A stretch of DNA of 36,907 bases from an uncultured Clostridia bacterium (GTDB lineage: Bacteria > Bacillota > Clostridia > Oscillospirales > Ruminococcaceae). The notes beneath the pieces were generated by a model. That model searched no databases. It was not told the DNA's origin and worked only from the letters and a program-made list of their open reading frames with translations. A program made the translations under genes and the position numbers. The DNA lies in the NCBI GenBank assembly GCA_947624155.1, contig CANQJB010000011.1, forward strand, positions 1 to 36,907. The letters are read 5' to 3'. Positions 13,523-22,291 of the stretch are shown in pieces; the stretch's first letter is position 1, and each line of letters opens with the position of its first letter.

Positions 13523-14833
13523 TTATTTGGCGCTTCCCTTTACCGGCGCGACAGGCTCATAAACCTTTTCGGTTCGCCAAAGCTCAAACGGCTCGCTTCC
13601 GTCGAGCGGGAAGGCGTAGTAAATGATGCTTTGCTTAGTTACATCGCCGGTGCTGCTGGCGAAGATTTTGTCAAACCTTATAAACACATTTTCACCGTCG
13701 CAGCCCATAAGAGTAGTGAAGACACTCCCGTTCTTATTAGAGAGCTCGGAGAATTTATCCCCGTCGATCTCGGTTAGCGCCGCCGTTTCGGCGATCTTTT
13801 CGCCGTCGAAGGAATAGATCACTCCGCAATAGCGGCTCTGACCGATTCCCATAATATACTCTTCGTCCGTATAGCCGATCACCTTGCCGTCCATCATGTT
13901 TTCGGTTCCGATTATCGCGCCCTCGCCGGAATAGCTGATCTCACCGGTTTTAAAATCATATCTGCCGATGCAGCTTTTTTCGGGCCGGCTGCAGATCATA
14001 TAGACCCCGTCGTCCTTTATCGGCTCGATGCTCGCGATAAAATAGTCCGCCTGATTGCTGAAGCAGGTCTCGACTTCGCGGGTTCCGGTGTCGATCCGGC
14101 AAAGAGTGTTGATAGTTCCGTTGCCGTCGTCCGTTGTCTCGCTGTAAGCAAAATAGATGTCGTTTCCGAGCGGCATCGCGCGCACGTTTATAAACTTGCT
14201 TGTCGACGGCCCCTCATAGAGCAGCGTTTCTTCGCCGGTTTTAATATTCCAGCAATAAAGCCTCGGAGTATTTGTCGCTTCTGCGACATGAACCTCCGAC
14301 TCCGCCGCCGCCATATAAATATATCCCCTGTGAATAAAGCTTATAGAATCCCCGCCGCAGGGCTCCAAAGGCGCATCCATCTCGGTTCTTCTTCCGGTTC
14401 CGTCGGGGTTCATTGAAATGCACATATTGGCGGTTTTTTCGTTGTTAAAGGGGCGGTAGTAGCAATAGAGCCTGCCGTCATAAAACGAGAGCGCGTTGAC
14501 ACTAGAATCTAAATAGGCGTTGCAGGTGCTGCCGCTGTGAAGACATTCCGGCCGGGTGCAAAGTTTTCCGCTTAGCCCGCTCTGCTTGTCGTAATACCAG
14601 ATAAACTGCGCGCCGAGATCAGTGGAAAGGTCTCTTTCGGTGAAATAATAGGCGTCCTCCGAAGCGCACATCTCAGTAAAGCCGATGGCGGTGTAAAAAT
14701 CCGACTGAAAATCATAGTCGGGCAAGGGCTCGTCGGTCGCGAAAACCGGGTCGGCGAGATAGGGCATTTCCTTCGGCGCGCCGCAGGAGCAGAGCAGCCC
14801 CAGCAAAGCAATAAATATCAGCAGTTTTTTCAT
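13523..14833 (-). CDS. Secreted lipoprotein, probable beta-propeller
   Basis: The 436-residue product begins MKKLLIFIALLGLLCSCG, a signal peptide with a lipobox-like LCSC ending at a cysteine, so it should be anchored on the outer face of the membrane. The rest consists of recurring short strands with motifs such as DGRLYCYYRPF, RGYIYMAAAES, GNDIYFAYSE and DGVYMICSRPE, in the style of DUF5050-like or WD40-like propeller lipoproteins of Clostridia. No catalytic motif was found. GGGAGG precedes the ATG. It is the first gene of a unit with the esterase. The function is unknown. Confidence 0.8.
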   Translation of the reverse strand: MKKLLIFIALLGLLCSCGAPKEMPYLADPVFATDEPLPDYDFQSDFYTAIGFTEMCASEDAYYFTERDLSTDLGAQFIWYYDKQSGLSGKLCTRPECLHSGSTCNAYLDSSVNALSFYDGRLYCYYRPFNNEKTANMCISMNPDGTGRRTEMDAPLEPCGGDSISFIHRGYIYMAAAESEVHVAEATNTPRLYCWNIKTGEETLLYEGPSTSKFINVRAMPLGNDIYFAYSETTDDGNGTINTLCRIDTGTREVETCFSNQADYFIASIEPIKDDGVYMICSRPEKSCIGRYDFKTGEISYSGEGAIIGTENMMDGKVIGYTDEEYIMGIGQSRYCGVIYSFDGEKIAETAALTEIDGDKFSELSNKNGSVFTTLMGCDGENVFIRFDKIFASSTGDVTKQSIIYYAFPLDGSEPFELWRTEKVYEPVAPVKGSAK

Positions 14834-14882
14834 AAGTCCAACCTCCCAAGGTTAAAAGCGCCTGCCGGTGTGTCCTGAACTG

Positions 14883-14911
14883 ATAATACCACATTTTCGG
14901 GAAAAAAGCAA
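14883..14911 (-). promoter_or_regulatory. Promoter of the lipoprotein-esterase unit
   Basis: On the minus strand TTGCTT (14906-14911), 17 bases, then TATTAT (14883-14888). The lipoprotein ATG lies 50 bases beyond the -10 box. Confidence 0.7.
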
Positions 14912-14954
14912 GAGAAACCGGCGGAGCGGGAGATTTTGACCCCCTTTCAGAATT

Positions 14955-15027
14955 ATTTCGGGAATTGCTTCCCTTTATAATGTACGTTTTTGGGGCGAAA
15001 AGGTCGCAGGGTTCCCGAAATTTTTTT
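14955..15027 (+). promoter_or_regulatory. Long-range inverted repeat with T-tract before metY
   Basis: ATTTCGGGAA (14955-14964) and TTCCCGAAAT (15012-15021) are exact inverted repeats 47 bases apart, followed by seven T. The left arm can instead pair locally as GGGAA-TTGC-TTCCC (14960-14973). The two pairings exclude each other, as in an attenuator, but the clear metY promoter lies just downstream. So this may be a terminator for an unseen upstream transcript or a pair of operator half-sites between the divergent promoters. Confidence 0.4.
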
Positions 15028-15032
15028 GATTC

Positions 15033-15061
15033 TTGACGCGAAGCCGCGATTGTGCTATAAT
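15033..15061 (+). promoter_or_regulatory. metY promoter
   Basis: TTGACG (15033-15038), 17 bases, then TATAAT (15056-15061) with an extended TG one base before it. The leader to the metY ATG is only about 28 bases, which leaves no room for a SAM riboswitch or T-box. Confidence 0.9.
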
Positions 15062-15095
15062 TTCACCAATCACTACGCAGAAAGGACGACACCGA

Positions 15096-16379
15096 ATGTC
15101 AGATAAAAGAATAGAAACGGTCTGTGTGCAGGGCGGATATACCCCCGAAAACGGCGAGCCCCGCCAGATCCCGATAATCGAATCGACAACCTTTAAATAT
15201 TCGACCGGCCCCGAAATGGCGAAGCTCTTCGACCTCGAAGCAGACGGCTATTTTTACTCCCGCCTCCAGAACCCGACCTGCGACGCCGTCGCGAGAAAGA
15301 TCTGCGAGCTCGAGGGCGGAACCGCCGCGATGCTGACCTCCTCGGGCCAGGCGGCAAACTTCTTCGCGGTCTTTAATATCGCCTCCTCCGGCGACCACGT
15401 CGTCGCGGAATCTTCGATCTACGGCGGAACCTTTAACCTCTTCTCGGTGACGATGAAGAAAATGGGCGTCGACTTTACCTTTGTCGCGCCGGACTGCTCC
15501 GAAGAAGAGCTCGAAGCCGCCTTTAAGCCGAACACAAAGGCGGTCTTCGGCGAGACTATCGCCAACCCTGCGCTTCGGGTGCTTGATATTTCCCGCTTTG
15601 CCGACGCCGCCCACCGCCACGGAGTTCCGCTTATCGTCGACAACACCTTTGCAACCCCGATCAACTGCCGCCCGTTTGAATGGGGCGCCGACATCGTCAC
15701 CCACTCCACCACCAAATATATGGACGGCCACGGCTCTGCCGTCGGCGGCGCGATAGTCGATTCCGGCCGCTTCGACTGGCTCGCGCATTCCGAAAAGTTT
15801 CCCGGCCTCACCACCCCCGACGACAGTTATCACGGAATCACCTACGCCGAGCGGTTCGGAAAGGAAGGGGCATATATCACCAAAGCGACCGCCCAGCTGA
15901 TGCGAGACTTCGGCTCGACCCCCTCGCCGTTCAGCGCCTATCTATTAAACCTCGGCCTCGAAAGCCTTCATGTCAGAATGAAGCGCCACTGCGAAAACGC
16001 AAAGGCTGTCGCGGAATATCTGCTGACCGACCCGAGGATCGGCTGGGTGTTCTATCCCGACCTCGAAAACAATGTCGACCGTTCACTTGCCGAAAAATAT
16101 CTGCCGAACGGCTCCTGCGGAGTTATCAGCTTCGGGGTCAAGGGCGGAAGAAGCGCCGCGGAAAGGTTTATGTCGAACCTTAAGCTCTGCGCGATCGAGA
16201 CTCACGTCGCCGACGCCCGCTCCTGCTGCCTCCACCCCGCCAGCACCACACACCGCCAGATGAGCGACAGCGAGCTCGAGGCCGCCGGAGTTTCGGCCGA
16301 CCTTGTCAGGCTCTCCTGCGGGCTTGAAAGCGCCGCCGACCTGATCGACGACATTAGGCAGGCGCTTGACAATCTGTAA
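15096..16379 (+). CDS. metY: O-acetylhomoserine sulfhydrylase
   Basis: This PLP enzyme joins O-acetylhomoserine with sulfide to make homocysteine. The 427-residue protein shows the Cys/Met-metabolism family features: YSRLQNPT at 54-61, SSGQAAN at 82-88, VDNTFATP with Asp182, and the PLP lysine Lys207 in THSTTKYMDGHG. The length and the AFKPNTKAVFGETIANP segment favour the sulfhydrylase over cystathionine enzymes. The ATG at 15096 is chosen because AGAAAGGA lies nine bases upstream; the longer frame back to 15033 would begin inside the promoter. metA follows after 42 bases. Confidence 0.93.
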   Translation: MSDKRIETVCVQGGYTPENGEPRQIPIIESTTFKYSTGPEMAKLFDLEADGYFYSRLQNPTCDAVARKICELEGGTAAMLTSSGQAANFFAVFNIASSGDHVVAESSIYGGTFNLFSVTMKKMGVDFTFVAPDCSEEELEAAFKPNTKAVFGETIANPALRVLDISRFADAAHRHGVPLIVDNTFATPINCRPFEWGADIVTHSTTKYMDGHGSAVGGAIVDSGRFDWLAHSEKFPGLTTPDDSYHGITYAERFGKEGAYITKATAQLMRDFGSTPSPFSAYLLNLGLESLHVRMKRHCENAKAVAEYLLTDPRIGWVFYPDLENNVDRSLAEKYLPNGSCGVISFGVKGGRSAAERFMSNLKLCAIETHVADARSCCLHPASTTHRQMSDSELEAAGVSADLVRLSCGLESAADLIDDIRQALDNL

Positions 16380-16421
16380 TCCAAAAGCCTAATATTACTT
16401 TTTGTAGAAAGGAGCGGGGCT

Positions 16422-17339
16422 ATGCCGATCAAGATACCCAACTCTCTCCCCGCGGCGAAGACGCTTTCTGACGAAAATATCTTCGTGATGACCGAAACCC
16501 GGGCGCTGACTCAGGATATCCGGCCCCTGAAAATACTGATACTCAACCTGATGCCGACCAAAATCGCGACCGAGACCCAGCTTGCGCGGCTTCTCGGAAA
16601 CACGCCGCTTCAGGTTGAGGTCGAGCTGATACGCACCGCGAGCCACGAGTCGAAAAACACCGCCGCCGAGCACCTGATCTCGTTTTACAAGACCTTCGAC
16701 GAAGTCCGAAACGAGCGCTTCGACGGAATGATTATCACCGGCGCGCCGGTCGAACACCTCGAATTCGAGCAGGTCGAATATTGGCAGGAGCTCTGCGAAA
16801 TTTTCGAGTGGTCGAAGAGCCATGTCCACTCTACCTTCCATATCTGCTGGGGAGCGCAGGCCGGGCTCTATTACCATTTCGGCGTCAGAAAGCTGCCGCT
16901 AAAAGAAAAGCTGTTCGGCGTCTTTGAGCACACCGTCAGCTATAAAAACCCGATTTTGTTCCGCGGCTTTGACGACGTTTTCTTTGCGCCTCATTCCCGA
17001 AACTCTGCCGTCGACGAAAAACAGCTCGCCTCGATTCCCGAAATAAAAATTCTCGCCTCGAGCGCCGAGGCCGGAGTTTATGCCTGCATGACCAACGAGG
17101 GCAGACAGATTTTCATCACCGGCCACTCGGAATATGACCCCGACACTCTCGCGACCGAATATTTCCGCGACAAGGGGAAGGGGATCGACATCAAGGTGCC
17201 GAAAAACTATTTTCCGAACGACGACCCGACAAAGCCGCCGATTGTCCGTTGGAGATCGCACGCAAATCTTCTTTATTCCAACTGGCTCAACTATTTCGTC
17301 TATCAGACAACGCCTTACGACGTCGCACAGATAAAATAA
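16422..17339 (+). CDS. metA: Homoserine O-acetyltransferase (MetA type)
   Basis: This 305-residue acyltransferase activates homoserine for methionine synthesis. The nucleophile is Cys142 in HICWGAQAG, and His and Glu of the triad are expected in FGVFEHT and [10 protein letters not shown]. Family members are often annotated as succinyltransferases, but residue 111 is Glu (GAPVEHLEF); established work links Glu111 to acetyl-CoA use and Gly111 to succinyl-CoA. That agrees with the adjacent metY, which takes O-acetylhomoserine. AGAAAGGAG precedes the ATG. The pair forms a two-gene operon ended by the hairpin at 17343-17383. Confidence 0.95.
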   Translation: MPIKIPNSLPAAKTLSDENIFVMTETRALTQDIRPLKILILNLMPTKIATETQLARLLGNTPLQVEVELIRTASHESKNTAAEHLISFYKTFDEVRNERFDGMIITGAPVEHLEFEQVEYWQELCEIFEWSKSHVHSTFHICWGAQAGLYYHFGVRKLPLKEKLFGVFEHTVSYKNPILFRGFDDVFFAPHSRNSAVDEKQLASIPEIKILASSAEAGVYACMTNEGRQIFITGHSEYDPDTLATEYFRDKGKGIDIKVPKNYFPNDDPTKPPIVRWRSHANLLYSNWLNYFVYQTTPYDVAQIK

Positions 17340-17342
17340 AAA

Positions 17343-17383
17343 AACCGGCAGGCCTAAAACAAAAGGTCTGCCGGTTCGCTTTT
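17343..17383. terminator. Bidirectional terminator between metA and the LOG gene
   Basis: AACCGGCAGGCCT (17343-17355) pairs with AGGTCTGCCGGTT (17364-17376) over 13 positions with one G-T pair. The plus strand continues CGCTTTT. The minus strand continues into a T-rich run, so it can end both convergent genes. Confidence 0.9.
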
Positions 17384-17389
17384 GCCGGT

Positions 17390-17971
17390 TTATCCGTCCT
17401 TTAAGTCCCTGACGGTTCTCTCGCCGAGAACGGGCGTCTCGATATAGCGGAGAAGCTCCTCGGGGTCGGAGGTTATTTTGTAGAGATCGCTGCAATTCTC
17501 GCGGATAAAGTTTTTCTTTATCGCCTGCTCGAGAACGTCGTTGAGCTCGTTATAATAGCCCATTACGTTATATACCGCGATCGGCTTATTATGGCGGCAG
17601 AGCTGTTTTAAGGTCAGGATCTCGAAAAACTCCTCAAAGGTGCCGATTCCGCCGGGCGCGACGATAAAGGCGTCGGCGCGGTCCTCCATTATCTGCTTGC
17701 GCTGGCGCATCGTTTCGGTGAAGACGAGCTCGTCGCAAAAATCGCAGATCGCCTCGACCTTGTCGTCGTCAAAGAATTTCGGAATAACGCCGACGATCTT
17801 TCCTCCGCCGTCGCGGATTCCGCGGGCGGCAGCGCCCATCAGGCCGTTTGCGCCGCCTCCGAAGACGAGGGAATGGCCCCGCCTCGCCATTTCACGGCCG
17901 AGCTCTTCGACTTTTCTGATATATTCGGCGTCAATGGTCGGCGACGCCGCGCCGTAAACACAAATTCTCAT
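17390..17971 (-). CDS. LOG-family nucleotide hydrolase (TIGR00730-like)
   Basis: This 193-residue Rossmann protein has the LOG signature: GGGANGLMG at 38-46, MRQRK at 88-92 and PGGIGTFEE at 106-114. The family releases the base from nucleoside 5'-monophosphates; plant and some bacterial members make active cytokinins, while many bacterial members probably serve nucleotide clean-up. It is often mislabelled as a lysine decarboxylase, and no decarboxylase feature is present. GGAGG stands six bases before the ATG. It is alone on its transcript, so context gives no further hint of substrate. Confidence 0.9.
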   Translation of the reverse strand: MRICVYGAASPTIDAEYIRKVEELGREMARRGHSLVFGGGANGLMGAAARGIRDGGGKIVGVIPKFFDDDKVEAICDFCDELVFTETMRQRKQIMEDRADAFIVAPGGIGTFEEFFEILTLKQLCRHNKPIAVYNVMGYYNELNDVLEQAIKKNFIRENCSDLYKITSDPEELLRYIETPVLGERTVRDLKDG

Positions 17972-17997
17972 AATAACCTCCGGTCGATATTATTTCA

Positions 17998-18026
17998 ATT
18001 ATATAATACCACACTTTTCTTGACAA
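17998..18026 (-). promoter_or_regulatory. Promoter of the LOG-family gene
   Basis: On the minus strand TTGTCA (18021-18026), 17 bases, TATAAT (17998-18003). The inverted repeat CTTGACAATTCAAG (18019-18032) overlaps the -35 box and might be an operator. Confidence 0.8.
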
Positions 18027-18075
18027 TTCAAGGGTGGGCGGAAAATTTTCCTGTCCTTAAATTTTTATTCAGCGC

Positions 18076-18104
18076 TTTACATTATGCCCGCGATATGTTA
18101 AGAT
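18076..18104 (+). promoter_or_regulatory. Promoter of the GH25 gene
   Basis: TTTACA (18076-18081), 17 bases, TAAGAT (18099-18104), with an extended TG before the -10 box. The gene starts 54 bases downstream. Confidence 0.75.
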
Positions 18105-18158
18105 AAAAATACCGAAAACTGTCGAAAGTGGTTTACCGAAACCGAAAGGAGCATTCAA

Positions 18159-19259
18159 ATGTCAGAAAAGCTTGAATTTACATCACAGAACCAAAGCGAG
18201 CAGAAGCAGTCGGCCGCTCAGATCTATGAAGACCTCGTTGCGCGCTCCAAAAAGACCGAGCAGATCCGCGGAAACGCGCTGATGAAGGGCTATGCCGCAG
18301 CGGTCACCGCCCTCGGTATCGCAGTCGTTGTTTTAGGCGCCGCGGTGATCGTTATGGCGCTCGGCTGGAGCAAAGCTCAGGGAAAGATCGTCCCCGAAAT
18401 CGTCGAGGTCGAAAAGGAGACGGTCGTCACCGAGACCGAATATATCCCGATCGACCCGTCGGAGGAATACAGCCACCAGCTCGGCTCGGACAGCTTTTTG
18501 CTCAACGACTCGAGCTACGGCCCGATCTGGGTGCCGGCGCTGACCTCGGTCAGAAAGAACGAATACATACCCGAGCTGTTCATAAAAAACGAGCTCGACG
18601 GGACTATCACCTATGACGACCCCTCGGCCGGAATTCACGGAATCCCCGGGATCGACGTCTCGGTCCACCAGGGGTATATCGACTGGGAGGAGGTCAGGGC
18701 GGCGGGCTATGAGTTCGCGATGATACGCTGCGCCAACCGCGGATATGTCACCGGCCTCGTCGTCGAGGACGCCAATTTCAAGCAGAATATCGAAAACGCC
18801 ATCGACGCGGGAATGAAGGTCGGCGTTTATATCTTCTCTCAGGCGCTGACGACCGACGAAGCGCTCGAAGAGGCGGAGTTTGTCATCGACCTTCTTGACG
18901 GATATGACATCGACTACCCGGTCGCATTTGACTGGGAGGTTGTCAACGACCCCGACGGCGACACCGCCCGCACCAAATACATCGACCCGCAGCAGCTCAC
19001 CGACAACTTCCTCGTCTTCGCAAAGCGGCTGGAGATCGAGGGCTACACTCCGGTCATCTACGCCAACAAGAAGACCGCGGTCTGGAAATATGACCTCTCC
19101 CGCGTCGCCGACTACGACATCTGGTTCGCGGGATATGACGACACCCCGACGCTGTTCTATGACTGCTCGATGTGGCAGTATTCCTCGAAGGGGCAGGTTC
19201 CCGGCATCGACGGGAGCGTCGATCTGAACCTTTGCTTTAAGGATTACAGCGAGGAGTAA
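18159..19259 (+). CDS. Membrane-anchored GH25 family muramidase
   Basis: This 366-residue protein should cleave peptidoglycan glycan strands outside the cell. A hydrophilic N-terminal stretch of about 45 residues is followed by one membrane segment at about 46-70, giving a cytoplasmic N-terminus and an external C-terminus. A charged, extended linker leads to the GH25 barrel at about 163-360. Catalytic-type residues are visible: Asp166 in GIDVSVHQG, and Asp258 and Glu260 in FDWE, plus the closing CSMWQYSSKG. GAAAGGAG precedes the ATG. It is more likely a cell-wall remodelling enzyme than a phage endolysin, since no phage genes are nearby. Part of the dispersed repeat follows its stop codon. 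Confidence 0.92.
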   Translation: MSEKLEFTSQNQSEQKQSAAQIYEDLVARSKKTEQIRGNALMKGYAAAVTALGIAVVVLGAAVIVMALGWSKAQGKIVPEIVEVEKETVVTETEYIPIDPSEEYSHQLGSDSFLLNDSSYGPIWVPALTSVRKNEYIPELFIKNELDGTITYDDPSAGIHGIPGIDVSVHQGYIDWEEVRAAGYEFAMIRCANRGYVTGLVVEDANFKQNIENAIDAGMKVGVYIFSQALTTDEALEEAEFVIDLLDGYDIDYPVAFDWEVVNDPDGDTARTKYIDPQQLTDNFLVFAKRLEIEGYTPVIYANKKTAVWKYDLSRVADYDIWFAGYDDTPTLFYDCSMWQYSSKGQVPGIDGSVDLNLCFKDYSEE

Positions 19260-19265
19260 AAGAGA

Positions 19266-19333
19266 GCCCCCTCCCCCTATCAGGGGGCGGGGGGCGGGTT
19301 ATATAGATATGCTTCGGCATGAAAGTAAGTGCC
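19266..19333 (+). repeat. Dispersed structured repeat, truncated copy C
   Basis: Directly after the GH25 stop lies a GC hairpin (GCCCCC...GGGGGGC with an inner CCCCCT/AGGGGG). After a short AT stretch comes GGCATGAAAGTAAGTGCC (19316-19333), which matches the last hairpin of copies A and B (GGCACGAAAGTAGTGC) except for one substitution and one insertion. The middle of the element is missing. Like copy A it sits in the 3' untranslated region of the upstream gene, in the same orientation. Confidence 0.55.
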
Positions 19334-19408
19334 GCCCCCTGTAATTATTCCATATTTTTCAACATTGTTGAGCGCAATTGTCTAAAACGCGAAAATTAAA
19401 CAAACCTC

Positions 19409-19436
19409 TTGATTTTTCCTGCGGCGGGACTATAAT
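19409..19436 (+). promoter_or_regulatory. Promoter of the permease gene
   Basis: TTGATT (19409-19414), 16 bases, TATAAT (19431-19436). The spacing is one base shorter than in the other promoters of the window. Confidence 0.7.
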
Positions 19437-19513
19437 AGAGAGCTGGATAAAACTCCGCGAGGCTCTGCGGCCCGGCGGGCTTCGGGAGAATTTCGGAAAA
19501 GGACAGAGGATTG

Positions 19514-20644
19514 ATGGAAACATCTGAGCTAATAAAACATCTCGAAAACGCGGTCAAGCAGTTCATTAAAAAGGACACCGTCCTGATAATCGCGATGGTC
19601 GCGGCCGCCGTCACAACGGTTTTCGTGCCGGTCGACAGGGAATACCTCGGCTATTTTGATTTCAAAACGCTGACCTGCCTCTTTTGCGTGCTTACGGTCG
19701 TCTGCGCGCTGAAAAACATCAACTTCTTTTATATGCTCGCGAGAAAGATCGTTCACCTATTTAAAAACGCCCGTCTCTGCGTCCTCGCGCTGGTTTATAT
19801 AACCTTTATCGGCTCGATGCTGATCGCGAACGACATGGCGCTTCTGACCTTTCTGCCGCTCGGTTATCTCGTTCTTTCGACGACCGGCAAGGAAAAATAC
19901 ATGGCCTTTACCTTTATAATGCAGAATATCGCGGCGAACCTCGGCGGAATGCTGACGCCGTTCGGAAACCCGCAGAACCTCTATCTCTACACAAAATTCA
20001 ATATTCCGAACCTCGAATTTATGTCGATAATGGCGCCGCCCTTTGTTCTCTCGGTAATACTTATCACCGTCTGCTGCGTCGTTTTCGTAAAGAGCGAGCC
20101 GCTCGGAATCAGCGACGAAAAAATAGTTCTCGACCCGAAGCGGACCGTTATCTACCTGCTTCTGTTCGCGCTGGCGATAATGATAGTCTTCCGCGGCATC
20201 CCCTATTGGGTGGGGCTTCTGATAATCCCGACCTCGATGTTCTTCCTCGACAGAAAGGCTCTCCGCGACGTCGACTATCCCCTGCTGCTGACCTTTGTCT
20301 TCTTCTTTATCTTCGCCGGGAATATGGCGAGGATCGACGTTGTCAGCCGCTTCTTCTCCTATCTTCTCGGAAAGAACACGCTTATTTTCAGCGCGCTCTC
20401 CTGCCAGTGCATCAGCAACGTCCCCTCGGCGATTTTGCTCTCGCAGTTCACCGACGATTACGCCCACCTTCTTCTCGGGGTAAATATCGGCGGCGTCGGA
20501 ACGCTTATCGCCTCGCTCGCGAGCCTGATAACCTTCAGAGAATATGTCAACCACAACCCCGGCAGGACAGGGTATTATATCCTGAACTTCTCGCTGTTTA
20601 ACTTCGGATTCCTCGCCGTTCTTCTCGGCGCGATGGCCGTTTAA
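19514..20644 (+). CDS. Ion transporter superfamily permease (ArsB/SLC13-like)
   Basis: The 376-residue protein is highly hydrophobic, with about nine to ten membrane segments. The re-entrant loop motif LGGMLTPFGNPQNLYLY (about residues 150-166) is characteristic of the ion transporter superfamily that includes ArsB, citrate carriers and SLC13-type anion carriers. A second loop appears near SNVPSAILLSQF. The protein is short compared with typical carriers of over 400 residues. I chose ATG at 19514 over TTG at 19511 because of spacing from AGAGGA. It is monocistronic with its own promoter and terminator. The substrate is unknown; no arsenic genes are nearby. Confidence 0.8.
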   Translation: METSELIKHLENAVKQFIKKDTVLIIAMVAAAVTTVFVPVDREYLGYFDFKTLTCLFCVLTVVCALKNINFFYMLARKIVHLFKNARLCVLALVYITFIGSMLIANDMALLTFLPLGYLVLSTTGKEKYMAFTFIMQNIAANLGGMLTPFGNPQNLYLYTKFNIPNLEFMSIMAPPFVLSVILITVCCVVFVKSEPLGISDEKIVLDPKRTVIYLLLFALAIMIVFRGIPYWVGLLIIPTSMFFLDRKALRDVDYPLLLTFVFFFIFAGNMARIDVVSRFFSYLLGKNTLIFSALSCQCISNVPSAILLSQFTDDYAHLLLGVNIGGVGTLIASLASLITFREYVNHNPGRTGYYILNFSLFNFGFLAVLLGAMAV

Positions 20645-20662
20645 AATCTCGGGATAAAATTC

Positions 20663-20694
20663 AGCGGAGCCCGCATTTCTGCGGACTCCGCTTT
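20663..20694. terminator. Terminator between permease and esterase-like lipoprotein
   Basis: AGCGGAG pairs with CTCCGCT around an inner CCGC/GCGG stem, then TTTTAATATTT on the plus strand. The minus strand also ends in a T-rich stretch, so it serves both convergent genes. Confidence 0.88.
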
Positions 20695-20711
20695 TAATAT
20701 TTAATTCTTGC

Positions 20712-22256
20712 TTACTGCGGAATGATCCACCAGTCATAAAAGCCGTCCATATTGTGGTCGACATTCCGGTCCAGCTCGAAGACCGAGGTCTTGAGGTCGT
20801 CGAGGTTTAACTCCGGCTCCTTGCCGTAAACGTGCTTGTCAAAGTAGTCGGTGATATATTCGATATCCTCGGCGATGACCGCGTGGCCCTGCTGGTGAAT
20901 GTTGATCGCGATGTTGTCCTCGATTCCTAGGGCTTTATAAACCTCGCGGGCAGCGACATAGCTGTACCACATCGCGGGGGCGTTTACCCAGTCCTCATAG
21001 ATGCAGGAGCCGATTATGAACAGATACCTGTTCGGGTCGGCGACAAGGCTGCAAAGCAGGTGCTGGTCGACGGGGAGCGACTCGGGCGTCGAGAATTTTA
21101 AGAACATATCGTTGAACCAGCCGCGCTCGCCGGTCGACTGAAGGCTGCCGATCGGCTCGTTCTGGCCGTATTTATACGCCGCGTCGGCGCCCTTTGAGCT
21201 GAAATCGTATGTCCTGCCCTCTGAGGTGTAGCGATAGAGCGCGACTCCTCCCGCGCCGGAACAGGACGGCGCGACCATCTTAAAGCGGTGCTCAAATGCT
21301 CCGCAGACGATTGCGGCCTTTCCCCAGCGCGAAACGCCGGTGACGATAGTGTTGACCGGGCTGATTTTCATCTCCTCGCCGAGGCCGGCTTCGAGAGCGT
21401 CGATAACCTTCGAGCAGCCCCAGCCCCACGCCATCAGAACGCCGGTCTGTTCCTCGGGCTCGGCGCCGTAAGGATAGAGGTCATAGAAAGCGCCTTTGTG
21501 CTGGGTGTCGTCCGAGGCGACGCCGTAGGAGAAGAAGTCGATAGTTATTGTCGCATAGCCGTTCTTGTTGGCGACGTCTTCGCTGATTCCGGCGTGCATT
21601 CCGACGATGACCGGATAACCCCCCTCCGGGGGCTCGATGCTTTCGTCCGGCATAAGGATCGTCGCGTTGACTGTCGTTTCGGCGCCGGTGCTGATCCTCT
21701 TAATATTCATCGCGAGGGCGTAGGAATTGCCGCCGTTCGGTGTGACGGTATAACCGATCTCCTCGTCGGAGTTGTCGCGCCAGCGGCCGTACATATAGTG
21801 CTGATAAGCGGCGCTGATCTCGGCCGAGCGCTTCGGCCATTCTTCGATTCCGTCCATCAGGTTTCCGTCGAGATAGGTAAACGGGTCGGGGATCCTTTCC
21901 TCCGGCTCGATTTCGGCGGGATCGGCAAAGTCCGAATCCTTAAAGAGCCCGTCGAGGGAATATTCAAGCTTTTCTGTCATTTCTTTAACCGTCCTTTCCG
22001 TTGCGGAGCTGTTCTGCGCGACCTCTTTTGCCTCTTCGATCGCGCGTTTGAGATAGTCGCCGGTCAGATATTCCGAGACGTCTTTCGACTCCGCCTCTTC
22101 GATCAAAACCTCCAGCTCGGCCTTGTCGGCTTCCTGCGCGGTTGGGGTGTTGTCCGGCTCGGTGACGCGGTTGACCGTTTTCTTTCCCTTTCCGCAGCCG
22201 CCGAGCAGAAGCGAAAGCGCCAGCAGCAGGCAGACCGTTCTCATAATTCTACTCAT
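20712..22256 (-). CDS. Lipoprotein with FIVAR-like region and glucuronoyl-esterase-like domain
   Basis: The 514-residue product starts with a signal peptide and lipobox LLGGC (Cys21), so it is a surface lipoprotein. Residues about 45-105 are helical with the YLTGDYLKRAIEEAKEV pattern of FIVAR-type adhesion modules. The rest resembles CE15 glucuronoyl esterases, which split lignin-carbohydrate esters: GVSRWGKAA with nucleophile Ser309 fits the G-x-S-R-x-G-K motif, and His458 in QQGHA is a likely catalytic His. The canonical Glu after the nucleophile appears to be Cys332 (PSCSGAGG). AAAGGA precedes the ATG. It probably acts on plant cell wall or related polymers. Confidence 0.75.
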   Translation of the reverse strand: MSRIMRTVCLLLALSLLLGGCGKGKKTVNRVTEPDNTPTAQEADKAELEVLIEEAESKDVSEYLTGDYLKRAIEEAKEVAQNSSATERTVKEMTEKLEYSLDGLFKDSDFADPAEIEPEERIPDPFTYLDGNLMDGIEEWPKRSAEISAAYQHYMYGRWRDNSDEEIGYTVTPNGGNSYALAMNIKRISTGAETTVNATILMPDESIEPPEGGYPVIVGMHAGISEDVANKNGYATITIDFFSYGVASDDTQHKGAFYDLYPYGAEPEEQTGVLMAWGWGCSKVIDALEAGLGEEMKISPVNTIVTGVSRWGKAAIVCGAFEHRFKMVAPSCSGAGGVALYRYTSEGRTYDFSSKGADAAYKYGQNEPIGSLQSTGERGWFNDMFLKFSTPESLPVDQHLLCSLVADPNRYLFIIGSCIYEDWVNAPAMWYSYVAAREVYKALGIEDNIAINIHQQGHAVIAEDIEYITDYFDKHVYGKEPELNLDDLKTSVFELDRNVDHNMDGFYDWWIIPQ

Positions 22257-22291
22257 ATTTTTACCGTTCCTTTCTTCAATTCTTTGATGAT

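Noticed and set aside
14912..15095. SAM riboswitch or T-box leader for metY
   Set aside because: The promoter leaves a leader of about 28 bases, and none of the conserved core sequences of these elements is present.
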